From positions 19,266 through 83,265 of the forward strand of contig DLGF01000014.1 in NCBI GenBank assembly GCA_002482545.1: a stretch of 64,000 nucleotides of DNA, given 5' to 3'. A model generated the notes under the pieces. The model was not told the DNA's origin and made no database searches. It saw only the letters and a list, made by a program, of their open reading frames with translations. Position 1 is the stretch's first letter, and each line of letters starts with the position of its first letter. The position numbers were made by a program, and so were the translations under genes. Below are positions 32,806-41,322 of the stretch, piece after piece. The DNA comes from Sporomusaceae bacterium UBA7701. GTDB taxonomy: Bacteria > Bacillota > Negativicutes > Sporomusales > UBA7701.

Positions 32806-34131
32806 TTACCTATCGCTATCGTCCATATCAGCAGCCAGTTTGGAAACAATCACCTTGTCGATCCTCATCCTGTCCATATCCACAATTTCAAACTTGAGGT
32901 CGGCCCATTCAAAGCTGTCCCCGGTCTTGGGCATACTTCCGATATAGGAAGTGATAAATCCTCCCACCGTCTGGTAGTGGTCCCTGTCCTCAGCCGGCAT
33001 TTCTTCTATTTCGAATAACTCTTTGAATTCCTCGATGGATAGCAGCCCATCCAGCAGCCATGAGTTATCATCCCTCTGGATGATCTCCGGGTCTTCCTCC
33101 CTTTCCTGCGGCAATTCGCCGACGAGTTGCTCGAGGATGTCGTGCAGGGTGACCAAACCGATCATCCCGCCGAATTCATCCATGACAAAAGCAATATGCA
33201 TTCCGCTCTGCTGGAATTGTTCCAGAAGCTTGAAGGCCCGGAGACTGCGGGGAACAAATAGCGGCTCCTGGGTTTTCTCTTCTATGGGAAGAGTGGCCTG
33301 CCCGCGGGTTGCCAGGATATCCCGGATAAATACCACGCCGACGATATCATCCAGGCTGCCTCTCGCCACCGGCAACATCGAGTGGCTGCTCTCGGTTATT
33401 GTCTGCCAAATTTGCGGATCGTCATCCTCCAGGTCAATCCAGTCAACCTGCGTTCGCGGGGTCATCAAGGCGGAAACCCGCAGGTCGCCGAGGCGAAACA
33501 CCCTCTCGACAATCTCCCGCTCGGTTTCTTCAAACGTTCCGATGGCCGCCCCTTCCGAAATCATAATCTTGATTTCTTCCTCGGTAACTCCCGGTTCCTT
33601 CGGCCCTTTTACTCGCAGCACTTTAAGCGCAAATTCGGTCGAAGCACTCAGCAACCGGACCAGCGGCGAGAAAGCCTTGGCGAAATACTTCATGGGAATG
33701 GCGATAAAGGCGGCAATGGGTTCGGGATTATTGAGCGCCATCTTCTTGGGCACCAGTTCACCGATAATGAGGGACACATAGGTGATGAGAGCAATAACGA
33801 GGACCATGCTAACCGCGTTGCTGTACGCTCCGATAAAGGGAAGCGGCTTGAGATAGACCGCAAAGGCTTGGGCTATGGTAGCTCCGCCGTAGGCTCCTGT
33901 CACAACCCCAATAGCGCTGATCCCCACCTGAACGGTGGACAGCAGTTGGGTAGGATCATTGGCCAACTCCAGCGCCGCTTTCGCTCCTGAGCTGCCGTCA
34001 GCCGCTTTTCTCTCCAAGCGGGCCTTGCGGGACGATACAATGGCGATCTCGGTCATCGCAAAGATACCATTAGCAATAATCAGCATGAAAATAATAACCA
34101 TCTCAAGGCCGATTGATGGGTCTGTGTCCAA
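32806..34131 (-). CDS. CNNM/CorC family (hemolysin C-like) transporter with CBS domains
   Basis: A 441-residue protein with an N-terminal DUF21 membrane domain (four hydrophobic segments, residues about 8-200, GIFAMTEIAIVSSRKARLE), two CBS motifs (ALMTPRTQVDWIDLEDD near 220, and MHIAFVMDEFGGMIGLVTLH near 315) and a C-terminal CorC_HlyC domain (LLDGLLSIEEFKELF). Relatives move Mg2+ or other divalent cations out of the cell. The start is TTG 34131 after GGAAGAG. It is probably monocistronic. Confidence 0.9.
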   Translation of the reverse strand: MDTDPSIGLEMVIIFMLIIANGIFAMTEIAIVSSRKARLERKAADGSSGAKAALELANDPTQLLSTVQVGISAIGVVTGAYGGATIAQAFAVYLKPLPFIGAYSNAVSMVLVIALITYVSLIIGELVPKKMALNNPEPIAAFIAIPMKYFAKAFSPLVRLLSASTEFALKVLRVKGPKEPGVTEEEIKIMISEGAAIGTFEETEREIVERVFRLGDLRVSALMTPRTQVDWIDLEDDDPQIWQTITESSHSMLPVARGSLDDIVGVVFIRDILATRGQATLPIEEKTQEPLFVPRSLRAFKLLEQFQQSGMHIAFVMDEFGGMIGLVTLHDILEQLVGELPQEREEDPEIIQRDDNSWLLDGLLSIEEFKELFEIEEMPAEDRDHYQTVGGFITSYIGSMPKTGDSFEWADLKFEIVDMDRMRIDKVIVSKLAADMDDSDR

Positions 34132-34317
34132 GTTTCTCTTCCAACTCCTTTTTTAAGTAAGGATTTTTTTCTAATTATACCATTATTATACCATTAGTTT
34201 GCCCAAAGCTGTACTTTAGCGCCCCTTTCCGGCTGTTTTTATCATTATTAAATTTCCAATACGCGGAGCGTCCGGCTCCCGGCCTGCGCCGGTGCGGGAA
34301 TATGGCGGAATAAATAG

Positions 34318-34352
34318 GCAAAGGCGCCCTTGTCAAGGCGCCTTTGCCACTT
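34318..34352 (-). terminator. Terminator after the 64-residue gene
   Basis: AAAGGCGCC-TTGACAA-GGCGCCTTT type stem just after the stop at 34354. It would end the MCP-cheY-small-gene string on the minus strand. Confidence 0.7.
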
Positions 34353-34353
34353 G

Positions 34354-34548
34354 CTATTCTTTCGGCAACTCGGAAGAGCTCTTCTTATACAGTAACTGAC
34401 GCTCTTGCAAGGCCTTCTGACGAATAATCGAATGAAGGATCGCCGACGCGTCGGAAATAGTCTCTTGCGCCAGGCGCTCAACGGTCGCCTGGTCGGCTGC
34501 CGGAAGATTGGCCTTGAACGCATCCATTACCTTAGCCTTATCAATCAT
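34354..34548 (-). CDS. Hypothetical 64-residue helical protein
   Basis: A small, mostly helical protein (MIDKAKVMDAFKANLPAADQ, then ILHSIIRQKALQERQLLYKK). GGGAGGGAT precedes ATG 34548. It is 54 nt downstream of cheY and probably co-transcribed. I do not recognise the family. Association with chemotaxis is inferred from position only. Confidence 0.65.
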   Translation of the reverse strand: MIDKAKVMDAFKANLPAADQATVERLAQETISDASAILHSIIRQKALQERQLLYKKSSSELPKE

Positions 34549-34601
34549 ACATATCCCTCCCCATCACATAGCAAATCAAACATAGTTTACGCCCGGCATT
34601 C

Positions 34602-34964
34602 CTACTTGGCCAGTACTCTCGCCATTGCTTCGAGCACCCGTTCCGGCTGGAACGGCTTTACAATAAAATCCGACGCGCCGGCCTTGATTGCATCCAGCAC
34701 CATGGCTTGCTGCCCCATCGCGCTGCACATGACAATCCGCGCTCGGGGATCGACGCTTTTAATCTGCCGGACCGCGGTTATGCCGTCCATGTCCGGCATG
34801 GTAATATCCATGGTGACGATATCAGGCCAAAGCTCCCGGTATTGTTGAACTCCCCTGTCGCCATTCTCCACCTCTCCGACTACTTCGAACCCATTATTGC
34901 TAAGAATGTTGCGCAGCATCATCCGCATAAACGCTGCGTCATCGACAATCAGAACCCTTGCCAT
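34602..34964 (-). CDS. cheY: CheY-like chemotaxis response regulator
   Basis: A 120-residue single receiver domain. VLIVDDAAFMRMMLR supplies the acidic pair, TMDITMPDMDG the phosphorylated Asp (near residue 52), and MCSAMG and FIVKPFQPERVL the switch Ser and conserved Lys. With no output domain it should act on the flagellar motor or another partner. It lies downstream of an MCP gene (89 nt gap) on the same strand. Confidence 0.9.
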   Translation of the reverse strand: MARVLIVDDAAFMRMMLRNILSNNGFEVVGEVENGDRGVQQYRELWPDIVTMDITMPDMDGITAVRQIKSVDPRARIVMCSAMGQQAMVLDAIKAGASDFIVKPFQPERVLEAMARVLAK

Positions 34965-35053
34965 AAAGCCTCCGTCATCCTATAGGATTTTATTGTGAAG
35001 ATCAGCGCAGGCGGCCAGAGCCGCCATTTGCAGTTTGATTATCCCGCCGGCGC

Positions 35054-37021
35054 CTAAATCCGGAAACGGCGAATCGCCGACTGCAGTTCCGCCGCCAGAT
35101 TCGCCAGAGCCTGGCTGGAAGAAGCGATCTCCTGCATGGAAGCGGATTGCTCCTCGGTAGCCGCCGAGACGGTTTGCGCCTGCAGGGAGGCATCCTGCGT
35201 CACGGCGGTAATATCATGGATCGAAGTACTAACCTGCTGGCTGCTTTCCGAAAGCATGCTTATGGAATTGGAAATGACTTTGACCTGGGCCGTCACCTGG
35301 GAGACAATGCGAGCAATATCGTTGAACGTATTCCCGGCGGTATTGACCAATTCCACTCCCTGCTTAACGTCCACGGCTTCTTCAGAGGTTATCCGCACGG
35401 CATTGGCGATACTCTCATGATTATCCCTGATCATATCGGTAATACTTCTGGCCGCTTCCTGGCTTTGTTCGGCCAGCTTTCGCACTTCTTCCGCCACCAC
35501 CGCGAAACCGCGGCCCTGTTCGCCGGCCCGGGCCGCTTCAATGGCCGCATTGAGGGCCAGCAAATTGGTCTGGCCGGCAATGTTGGCGATTACCTCCACA
35601 ACCTCGGCGATTTTATCGGAACTCGCCGCCAGTTCATTCACCGCGTCCTGGACCTTGAGCGAACTCTCGCCGACTTTACTCATCTGGGTTACGGCCCGGT
35701 TGACCACCTCATTGCCTGAAGCGGCGTTCGCCGTTGCGGTTTCGGCCAGGCGGCCGGCATTATCCGTGTTGGTTACCATTTGCTGCATTTTGACGGCCAT
35801 TGCTTCGATAACCGTCCGCGCCTGGTCGACCGCGCCTACTTGCCGCTGCGTTCCTGCCGCGACTCCGGCGATGGTTCCCGCGACCTGAGTCGCCGCATGC
35901 GCCGATTGGTCGGCGCTGGCGCTCAGTTCTTCCGCTGAGGCTGCTACCAGTTCCGCAGTATTTCCCACTTGCTTCACCAGGCCGCGCAGCTGGCCGACCA
36001 TGGAATTGAAGGCCTCGGAGAGCTCTCCGATCTCATCCTTTGAGTTCACCGCCGCTTGCTCTAGCGTCAGGTCCCCGCCGGCGACCTGCTTGGCGCTGGC
36101 GGTCAACGTCCCGACTTGTTTGGTAATACTGCGGGAAATACACCATACGGCAAGCAGCAGCAACAGGATGCTGACTGTCGTCAATACGCCGAACTGATAT
36201 TTGAGTCCCGCTACCGCCTTATAGGCCTGCTCTTCCGGGACCGTCACCGCGAGCGTCCACTGCGTGGCGGGAATCCTGGTATAATACATTATTTTCTTTT
36301 GTCCCTCGTATTCATAGGCATACGAGCCGGAGGCGCCGGCCAGTATGCTCTGGCTGCTGTCCTTGAAGGCGGGGATATCTTTTAAATTTTGGGATATCAG
36401 TTGCTGGTTGGGATGGGCCAGGATAATCCCGCTCTGGTCGACGATGAACCCATAGCCGACTCCGTCAAGATTGATATCCTTTATCCGCTTATTCAGGATA
36501 TCCAGGGAAATATCAATTCCTACAACCCCCGTCACCACGTTGGCGGGGCTCTTCAATGGCGCTGCCGCCGATACGATATACTTCTTCGTGAGAGCGTCCA
36601 CATAAGCGTCCGTAAATATAACCGACCCCTTTTCCTTAGCCTTTTGATACCAGCTGCGGGTACGGGGATCATAGCCCGCGGGCAGGGTCGATTCTTCCCC
36701 GTCCAGGAATTTCCCGTTCTCCAGGCCTACGTACAGATTCATCAAATCAGGATCGTCCTTATAATTCTTCAAGAACGCCACCGGTATCTCGCCATTGCCG
36801 ACAACCTGCCGGATCGTGCCGCCGGTGACTTCCGTCGAGCGGGCCTTGGTCATCAGCCAGCCGTCCAGTTGCTGCGCATGGGAGTGGGCGACCGCCGCCA
36901 TGGCGGAATGGATGTTTTCCAAAGCCTGCTTCTGAACGGAAAGATAGCCGACAAGGGCAACCGCCAAGAGGGCCACACCGGTCAAAAGAGAAACCAGCAT
37001 AAACTTCATCCGCAATTTCAT
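35054..37021 (-). CDS. Methyl-accepting chemotaxis protein, dCache type
   Basis: A 655-residue receptor. TM1 (about residues 8-27) is followed by a large periplasmic dCache-like sensor (RSWYQKAKEKGSVIFTDAYV and VVGIDISLDILN blocks), TM2 near 283-305, a HAMP region and the cytoplasmic signalling hairpin NLLALNAAIEAARAGEQGRG. The start is ATG 37021, with AAGGAGATGAAACG ahead. The frame is open to 37072. A c-di-GMP riboswitch precedes it, so receptor production should follow the second messenger. The ligand is unknown. Confidence 0.93.
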   Translation of the reverse strand: MKLRMKFMLVSLLTGVALLAVALVGYLSVQKQALENIHSAMAAVAHSHAQQLDGWLMTKARSTEVTGGTIRQVVGNGEIPVAFLKNYKDDPDLMNLYVGLENGKFLDGEESTLPAGYDPRTRSWYQKAKEKGSVIFTDAYVDALTKKYIVSAAAPLKSPANVVTGVVGIDISLDILNKRIKDINLDGVGYGFIVDQSGIILAHPNQQLISQNLKDIPAFKDSSQSILAGASGSYAYEYEGQKKIMYYTRIPATQWTLAVTVPEEQAYKAVAGLKYQFGVLTTVSILLLLLAVWCISRSITKQVGTLTASAKQVAGGDLTLEQAAVNSKDEIGELSEAFNSMVGQLRGLVKQVGNTAELVAASAEELSASADQSAHAATQVAGTIAGVAAGTQRQVGAVDQARTVIEAMAVKMQQMVTNTDNAGRLAETATANAASGNEVVNRAVTQMSKVGESSLKVQDAVNELAASSDKIAEVVEVIANIAGQTNLLALNAAIEAARAGEQGRGFAVVAEEVRKLAEQSQEAARSITDMIRDNHESIANAVRITSEEAVDVKQGVELVNTAGNTFNDIARIVSQVTAQVKVISNSISMLSESSQQVSTSIHDITAVTQDASLQAQTVSAATEEQSASMQEIASSSQALANLAAELQSAIRRFRI

Positions 37022-37109
37022 CGTTTCATCTCCTTTTCCAAGTCGGATTTTATGTAACAACCTAAGCAGCAAGCCTTACCATCCAGCGCCTCTCAGAAAC
37101 CTCCCCGTA

Positions 37110-37160
37110 AATAAAAAACCGCCCGATTGCTATTAGACAAAACTTCCTTAGCAACCTGGC
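37110..37160 (-). terminator. Terminator in the c-di-GMP riboswitch leader
   Basis: On the minus strand GGTTGCTA and TAGCAATC form a stem around a 16-nt loop. After GGGCGG comes TTTTTTATTT. The 5' arm contains the last bases of the aptamer (GGTTGC), as needed for ligand-controlled termination. Confidence 0.65.
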
Positions 37161-37245
37161 AGTCATAGACATCCTGTCCTTAGACCCATAGCTTTGCGCC
37201 CCTGCCTTTCGACAAGTTTGCCCATCGATCTGCAGTTTTCCAACA
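37148..37245 (-). ncRNA. Cyclic di-GMP-I (GEMM-I) riboswitch
   Basis: The minus strand reads GATGGGCAAACTTGTCGAAA, then GGCAGGGGCGCAAAGCTATG, then GGTCTAAGGACAGGATGTCT, then ATGACTGCCAGGTTGC. GGCAAAC, CGAAA, ACGCAAAGC-like GCGCAAAGC and the closing GCCAGGTTGC are the GEMM-I landmarks. It lies about 130 nt upstream of the MCP start on the same strand. Confidence 0.88.
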
Positions 37246-37376
37246 AATAATTACAGAATTCTACCTCTAATATTGGATAATCTGGTGCATAATTCCTCCT
37301 GCGCGATTCAATCCTTTTTTCATTTACATCAATTTTCAAACAGGAGAACCAGTTATGAGCGCCTTGCCCGAAGGCA

Positions 37377-37434
37377 TGAAGAAGGAAACGGGAGATCTCT
37401 GAGCAACTCAGAAACCTCCCGTTTCCTTCTTAAA
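37377..37434. terminator. Long stem-loop downstream of map
   Basis: GAAGAAGGAAACGGGAG pairs with CTCCCGTTTCCTTCTT, with an inner CTGAG/CTCAG hairpin. It follows the map stop on the minus strand, but the T content after the stem is modest. The stem is long enough to be an RNase III site. Confidence 0.65.
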
Positions 37435-37472
37435 CTTAAAAGCAGGCCGGAAAGGGCTGCACCCTCCTTTGC

Positions 37473-38219
37473 CTATAACTGGGTTAAAATAACCGCGTCT
37501 CCCTCCGTTATAGCGATGGTATGCTCATACTGGACGCAGATGGAACCGTCTGCCGTGCGCGCCGTCCAGCCGTCCGGGTCGACCTTCATCTTCCAGCCGC
37601 CGTTCGTAATCATCGGCTCGATGGCGATCGTCAGGCCGGGCATAATCAAAACCCCTCTTCCCTGGTGGCCATAATGGGGTACCTGCGGGTCCTCCCATAA
37701 GCTGCGGCCTACCCCATGGCCGCAAAAATCACGGATAACACCGTAATGATGCTTTTCGGCATGACTCTGGATAGTGGCCCCGATGTCGCCGATCCGGTTC
37801 CCGCCACGGGCTTTTTCAATTCCCAGAAACAGGCATTCCTTGGTCACCCTCATCAATCGCTCGATTTCCGGCGACACCTTGCCCACCGCATAGGACCAGG
37901 CCGAATCCCCGTGATAGCCCTTGATGCTTGCCCCGACGTCAATGGTAATGACATCGCCGGATTTCAGCGGACGCGAATCGGGAATCCCGTGGCAGATGAC
38001 ATCGTTCACCGCGGTGCAAATGGCGGCGGGGAATCCTTGATGTCCCTTAAAGCTCGGAATAGCCCCCGAACGTTTGATAAAGTCCTCCGCTATGCCGTCC
38101 AGCTCCTTGGTGGTAATCCCGGGCCGGATTTTTTCCTTTAGAAGGGCATGGCACTCCGCTACAATTCTTCCCGCTTCTTTCATGATGGCAATTTCTCTGG
38201 CTGATTTATAAATGGTCAT
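37473..38219 (-). CDS. map: Methionine aminopeptidase, type I
   Basis: A 248-residue MetAP that removes N-terminal Met from nascent proteins. The metal ligands are visible in order: Asp of VITIDVGASIKGYHGD (two Asp), His of FCGHGVGRSLWEDPQVPHYG, Glu of IAIEPMITNGG and Glu of CVQYEHTIAITEGD. Length is typical. It is not in the usual secY-adk-map cluster, so it may be a second copy. ATG 38219 with GGAGACG upstream. Confidence 0.94.
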   Translation of the reverse strand: MTIYKSAREIAIMKEAGRIVAECHALLKEKIRPGITTKELDGIAEDFIKRSGAIPSFKGHQGFPAAICTAVNDVICHGIPDSRPLKSGDVITIDVGASIKGYHGDSAWSYAVGKVSPEIERLMRVTKECLFLGIEKARGGNRIGDIGATIQSHAEKHHYGVIRDFCGHGVGRSLWEDPQVPHYGHQGRGVLIMPGLTIAIEPMITNGGWKMKVDPDGWTARTADGSICVQYEHTIAITEGDAVILTQL

Positions 38220-38287
38220 TCTATCGTCTCCAAACTGAATTAGTTAATACCGGTTATCGGTTACGGCAGCTACAATCCCTCTGCAGC

Positions 38288-38905
38288 TTAGCCGGGCAAT
38301 ATGTAACAGTAGACGGTTATAAAATGGGCTACGCTTCCGGCAAGGACAAACAAGTGCCAAATCGCATGATTGTACGGGATCCGGCGGTAAAGATAAAACA
38401 GCGCGCCTACGGTGTACAGGACGCCGCCGCCGATAAGCCAGCAAAGCCCGGTTGACGGCAGGGCGGCCACCAGCGGTTTGATCAACAGCAACATGAGCCA
38501 CCCCATGATGATGTAACAGATCGTGGATAATATTTTGAACCGGTTGACAAAAAAGAACTGGAAAATGACGCCGATCAGGGCCAGCCCCCAAACCACCCCG
38601 AACACCGTCCAGCCCAGCGCGCCGCGGAACAGCACCAGCGTAAAGGGCGTATAGGTCCCGGCAATCAACAGGTAAATCGCCGCATGGTCGAAAATCTTAA
38701 AAATATATTTAAGTCTTTCATTGCTGAAGCTGTGGTAAAGGGTGGAAGCCAGATATAGCAGAACCAGCGAAGTGCCGTAGATGCTGGAACTTACGAGATG
38801 CCACATGTCGCCGTGCAGGAGCGACGATACCAGGAGGATAATAAGCCCGGCCAGCGCCAGCAAGGTGCCGATGCCATGCGTTACCGCATTTAATCGCTCT
38901 TCCAT
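38288..38905 (-). CDS. Hemolysin III family (YqfA/PAQR-like) membrane protein
   Basis: A 205-residue protein with seven hydrophobic segments. The PAQR motifs are present: NAVTHGIGTLLALAG near the start, STLYHSFSNERLKYIFKIFD (Ser/His/Asp cluster) near 55-75, and HAIWHLFVLAGSVAHFITVY at the end, giving the His residues proposed to bind zinc. The hydrolase activity is inferred. GGGAGGCTTGT precedes ATG 38905. Confidence 0.92.
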   Translation of the reverse strand: MEERLNAVTHGIGTLLALAGLIILLVSSLLHGDMWHLVSSSIYGTSLVLLYLASTLYHSFSNERLKYIFKIFDHAAIYLLIAGTYTPFTLVLFRGALGWTVFGVVWGLALIGVIFQFFFVNRFKILSTICYIIMGWLMLLLIKPLVAALPSTGLCWLIGGGVLYTVGALFYLYRRIPYNHAIWHLFVLAGSVAHFITVYCYILPG

Positions 38906-39065
38906 ACAAGCCTCCCAGGAGGGAATTTTCTCTGGCGGTCTGGCGCTTTTGGACGTGGTGCGCCCATATATGTATTATGTGCCAGACGCATCATTTAGAC
39001 GGCCTCCTTTTTAATTATATCACAACCACGGACAAACTGGCCCATGAAGTACCTGTTCCCGGCAT

Positions 39066-39110
39066 ATAAAACGGCAGACCCGGTTTTTCCAGAGGTCCGC
39101 CGTTTTTATT
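39066..39110. terminator. Bidirectional terminator between hlyIII-like and CBO0543-like genes
   Basis: AAAACGGC(A)GACC and GGTC(C)GCCGTTTTTA flank a CGGTTTTTCCAGA loop. Confidence 0.75.
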
Positions 39111-39185
39111 GGCAGGTTTCGGACGGCAAGGCTGAAGCGTACTGCTGCCGGAAGACGGCGGGAAGCGGTCCTACCGGCGCCTATT
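39098..39185 (+). pseudogene. Possible degenerate third copy of the 63-residue family
   Basis: A frame reads FYWQVSDGKAEAYCCRKTAG, which resembles the first 20 residues of the proteins at 22299 and 22842 (aromatic-x-V-x-DGK-x-E-x-aromatic-C). The similarity stops abruptly and there is no ribosome site, so this would be a truncated relic. It may also be chance. Confidence 0.25.
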
Positions 39186-39656
39186 CTCCGCTTTCGCCAG
39201 GGGGCTTGTTTTCAGAAACAGCCAGGTGGCGAACAGCCACCATGCCAGGAAGGTAAAAAAGGCAAACCCCGGGTAGACCCATTCGCGAAAATCAAAGAGC
39301 CCGGCATTTCGTACCAGGAGGCCGTAGCCGACGCTGAATGCCGCAAAGGTAACGACATAGAAATAGCGAAACCACCGCCGGTTCGGCAGGAAACGGAGAT
39401 AGAGCATAACGACGGCGATCCAGCATAACGGCGAAAGGAAGTTCAGCCCCAGCACGTTAAAGATGCCTGCGTTCTTGAACACAATGATATGGAAAACGTT
39501 CTGGTAGAGACCGACCGTTACCATATCTCCGAGCGCCCCGACCAGCACTCCGTAAATAAGGTACTCTTTATAGTCCTCGCGGGGAATGAACAGGAGTGTA
39601 AACAAAAATACAATCAGCAAGAATACCGGGTAAAAGAGGGTTGCAATCCAATCCAT
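39171..39656 (-). CDS. CBO0543-like multi-pass membrane protein
   Basis: A 161-residue membrane protein with five hydrophobic segments (DWIATLFYPVFLLIVFLFTL, then LIYGVLVGALGDMVTVGLYQ, NVLGLNFLSPLCWIAVVMLY and two more). The pattern resembles the CBO0543 family of clostridial membrane proteins of unknown function. The conserved Trp, Gly-Asp and Asn-Phe-Leu positions support this weakly. ATG 39656 with GAGGAGAGG upstream. Confidence 0.65.
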   Translation of the reverse strand: MDWIATLFYPVFLLIVFLFTLLFIPREDYKEYLIYGVLVGALGDMVTVGLYQNVFHIIVFKNAGIFNVLGLNFLSPLCWIAVVMLYLRFLPNRRWFRYFYVVTFAAFSVGYGLLVRNAGLFDFREWVYPGFAFFTFLAWWLFATWLFLKTSPLAKAENRRR

Positions 39657-39816
39657 AGACCCACTGCCTCTCCTCGGTTGATATATGCGCTTTAAATGTA
39701 ATATCTCCCGAATAGCCGTCCGGTTATTCCTGCCGGTCGCCCTCCAGTCACGCCGCTTTGACGCAGTGCTCTCCTGGCCCCGCCCGGACAGTCCGGCATA
39801 GCATCCTGCCGTATGG

Positions 39817-39848
39817 GCACAAAAAAACCCGGTCCGCCACCGGGTACC
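39817..39848 (-). terminator. Terminator of the CBS-GGDEF operon
   Basis: On the minus strand TACCCGG-TGGCGG-ACCGGGT followed by TTTTTTGTG. Confidence 0.82.
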
Positions 39849-39874
39849 ATTCCTTCCTCTATGCGGTCAAACGG

Positions 39875-40723
39875 TTATGCCCCCGTTTGCTCCAATTCTT
39901 TAAGGCGGCTGTTGTCCTTTTTGGCCAAGGTAGAGGCCAGGCTGGCCTTATTAATCACCGAGGCCAGAAGCTGCCCGCTGGAGAGCGGGTGATCGCCCAT
40001 CCTGCCTGTTGTGGCCACGCCCGCCGACAAAGCCACCGGAATGTTGTCCGTAAAAGCATTCCCGCCGACGATTTGCGCCAGCTTATGGGCAACCGCCACG
40101 GCAGCGTCCCAGGAACAAGCCATTAAAATGACGAATTCGTCTCCGCCAAAGCGGCACAGACTTGCCCCAGGCAGCATATGAGCCTGCAAAAGCGCACTCA
40201 GCTCCTTTAGGATGCGGTCGCCTTTCATATGCCCGTATTGCTTATTAATCTCGCCAAAATTGTCAATATCGGCGAACAATATGGCGATCTCCCGGCCGGA
40301 CGCCATCAGTCTCATAGCATGATAATAAAGATAATCCATCTTGTATAGACCGGTAAGCAGATCGGTATGCTTTCCCAGTTCCTGGGTCAGAACGGCCGGC
40401 GTTACCAGCCCTTTCAAGCTGTCTTGCTCACTGACCAGGAGGGCCGACAGCTTATTTTGCTCCAAAAGCTCCTGGGCCCGCCACAGCGGCATGCCGGGTT
40501 CGGCGTAGGCAAACTGTCCGGACATGGCGTCGGCCACAATCCGGTTGGGATGAGCGGTTATAATATCTTCCCAGGTCAGTATTCCTATTATTTGCCCGTT
40601 ATCCGTTACCGGAAAACAATTTTGCTGTTTTTCCGAAAACAACTGTCGGACCTGGCGAAGCCCAGCCAACGCTTCAACCGTTTCACACGGGACAATCATA
40701 AAATCCGCTATTTTTCTAATCAT
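39875..40723 (-). CDS. CBS-pair diguanylate cyclase (GGDEF)
   Basis: A 282-residue soluble protein. Two CBS motifs (FPVTDNGQIIGILTWEDIIT near 37-56 and KLSALLVSEQDSLKGLVTPA near 90-109) are joined to a GGDEF domain starting at DLLTGLYKMDYLY. The active-site loop is RFGGDEFVIL, so synthesis of c-di-GMP is plausible. CBS pairs often bind adenine nucleotides, suggesting energy-state control. The start overlaps the upstream gene in an ATGA junction. The cell also carries a c-di-GMP riboswitch at 37148. Confidence 0.9.
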   Translation of the reverse strand: MIRKIADFMIVPCETVEALAGLRQVRQLFSEKQQNCFPVTDNGQIIGILTWEDIITAHPNRIVADAMSGQFAYAEPGMPLWRAQELLEQNKLSALLVSEQDSLKGLVTPAVLTQELGKHTDLLTGLYKMDYLYYHAMRLMASGREIAILFADIDNFGEINKQYGHMKGDRILKELSALLQAHMLPGASLCRFGGDEFVILMACSWDAAVAVAHKLAQIVGGNAFTDNIPVALSAGVATTGRMGDHPLSSGQLLASVINKASLASTLAKKDNSRLKELEQTGA

Positions 40724-41070
40724 AATTCCACAGATTTATGCACTTCCAGCGTAATCTGAACTTGCACTTTGATGATCATCTTATCATTGGCGATTTTTTC
40801 GCCCTCTTCCAGAATCAACGCTACCAATTTATCCCGCTGAATCATGTTCAAGACGGCTTTGCGGATAATCACCGCTTCGATTACTTCGTGCTCCACTTTT
40901 TCGATGACATATTGGTCGGGCGATAAAATATCCACCATTCGTCTGGCCGCTTCCGGTCCAATGGGCGCTGCTTTGCCGACAATCAAAACATCCTGCATGG
41001 GAGGCATTTCAAATTCGGCCAACCGCATTTTGACGTCTGCTTTCCGGGATTTCTCGCTGATATGAGTCAC
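40720..41070 (-). CDS. Hypothetical 116-residue protein coupled to the diguanylate cyclase
   Basis: A conserved-looking alpha/beta protein (FEMPPMQDVLIVGKAAPIGP, then VEHEVIEAVIIRKAVLNMIQ, then KMIIKVQVQITLEVHKS). No signal peptide, cysteines or known motif. The start is GTG 41070 after AAGGGGGG. Its stop overlaps the cyclase start by 4 nt, so the two are translationally coupled, and a role as partner or regulator of the cyclase is a fair inference. I do not recognise the family. Confidence 0.7.
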   Translation of the reverse strand: MTHISEKSRKADVKMRLAEFEMPPMQDVLIVGKAAPIGPEAARRMVDILSPDQYVIEKVEHEVIEAVIIRKAVLNMIQRDKLVALILEEGEKIANDKMIIKVQVQITLEVHKSVEL

Positions 41071-41253
41071 ATTTTGCCCCCCTTGATCAACATTTCATCA
41101 TTGGCAGTAGTTTTATATTACTACAAATTTCCCATATTTTCTATTCTTTATGCAAAATTTTTACATTAAACAAGATTGGGCTGTTCCGCAAATGAGCAAA
41201 ACGCTCTCCGTAACAATGGAACGCGCCAATTGCCCGATCCATAGGAAAAGAGC

Positions 41254-41290
41254 GCATCGAAATTCGATGCGCTCTTTTCCTGTAATGGTA
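41254..41290. terminator. Bidirectional terminator (GAGCGCATCGAA stem)
   Basis: AAAAGAGCGCATCGAA and TTCGATGCGCTCTTTT form a perfect 16-bp stem just downstream of the minus-strand gene at 41323. Confidence 0.88.
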
Positions 41291-41322
41291 TTCTTATGCC
41301 GCCAGGGATCAAGCCGTCTTCA

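Noticed and set aside
39044..39256. A 70-codon plus-strand gene
   Set aside because: It overlaps a terminator and the antisense CBO0543-like gene and has no ribosome site. Only a short stretch resembles the 63-residue family, noted as a possible relic.
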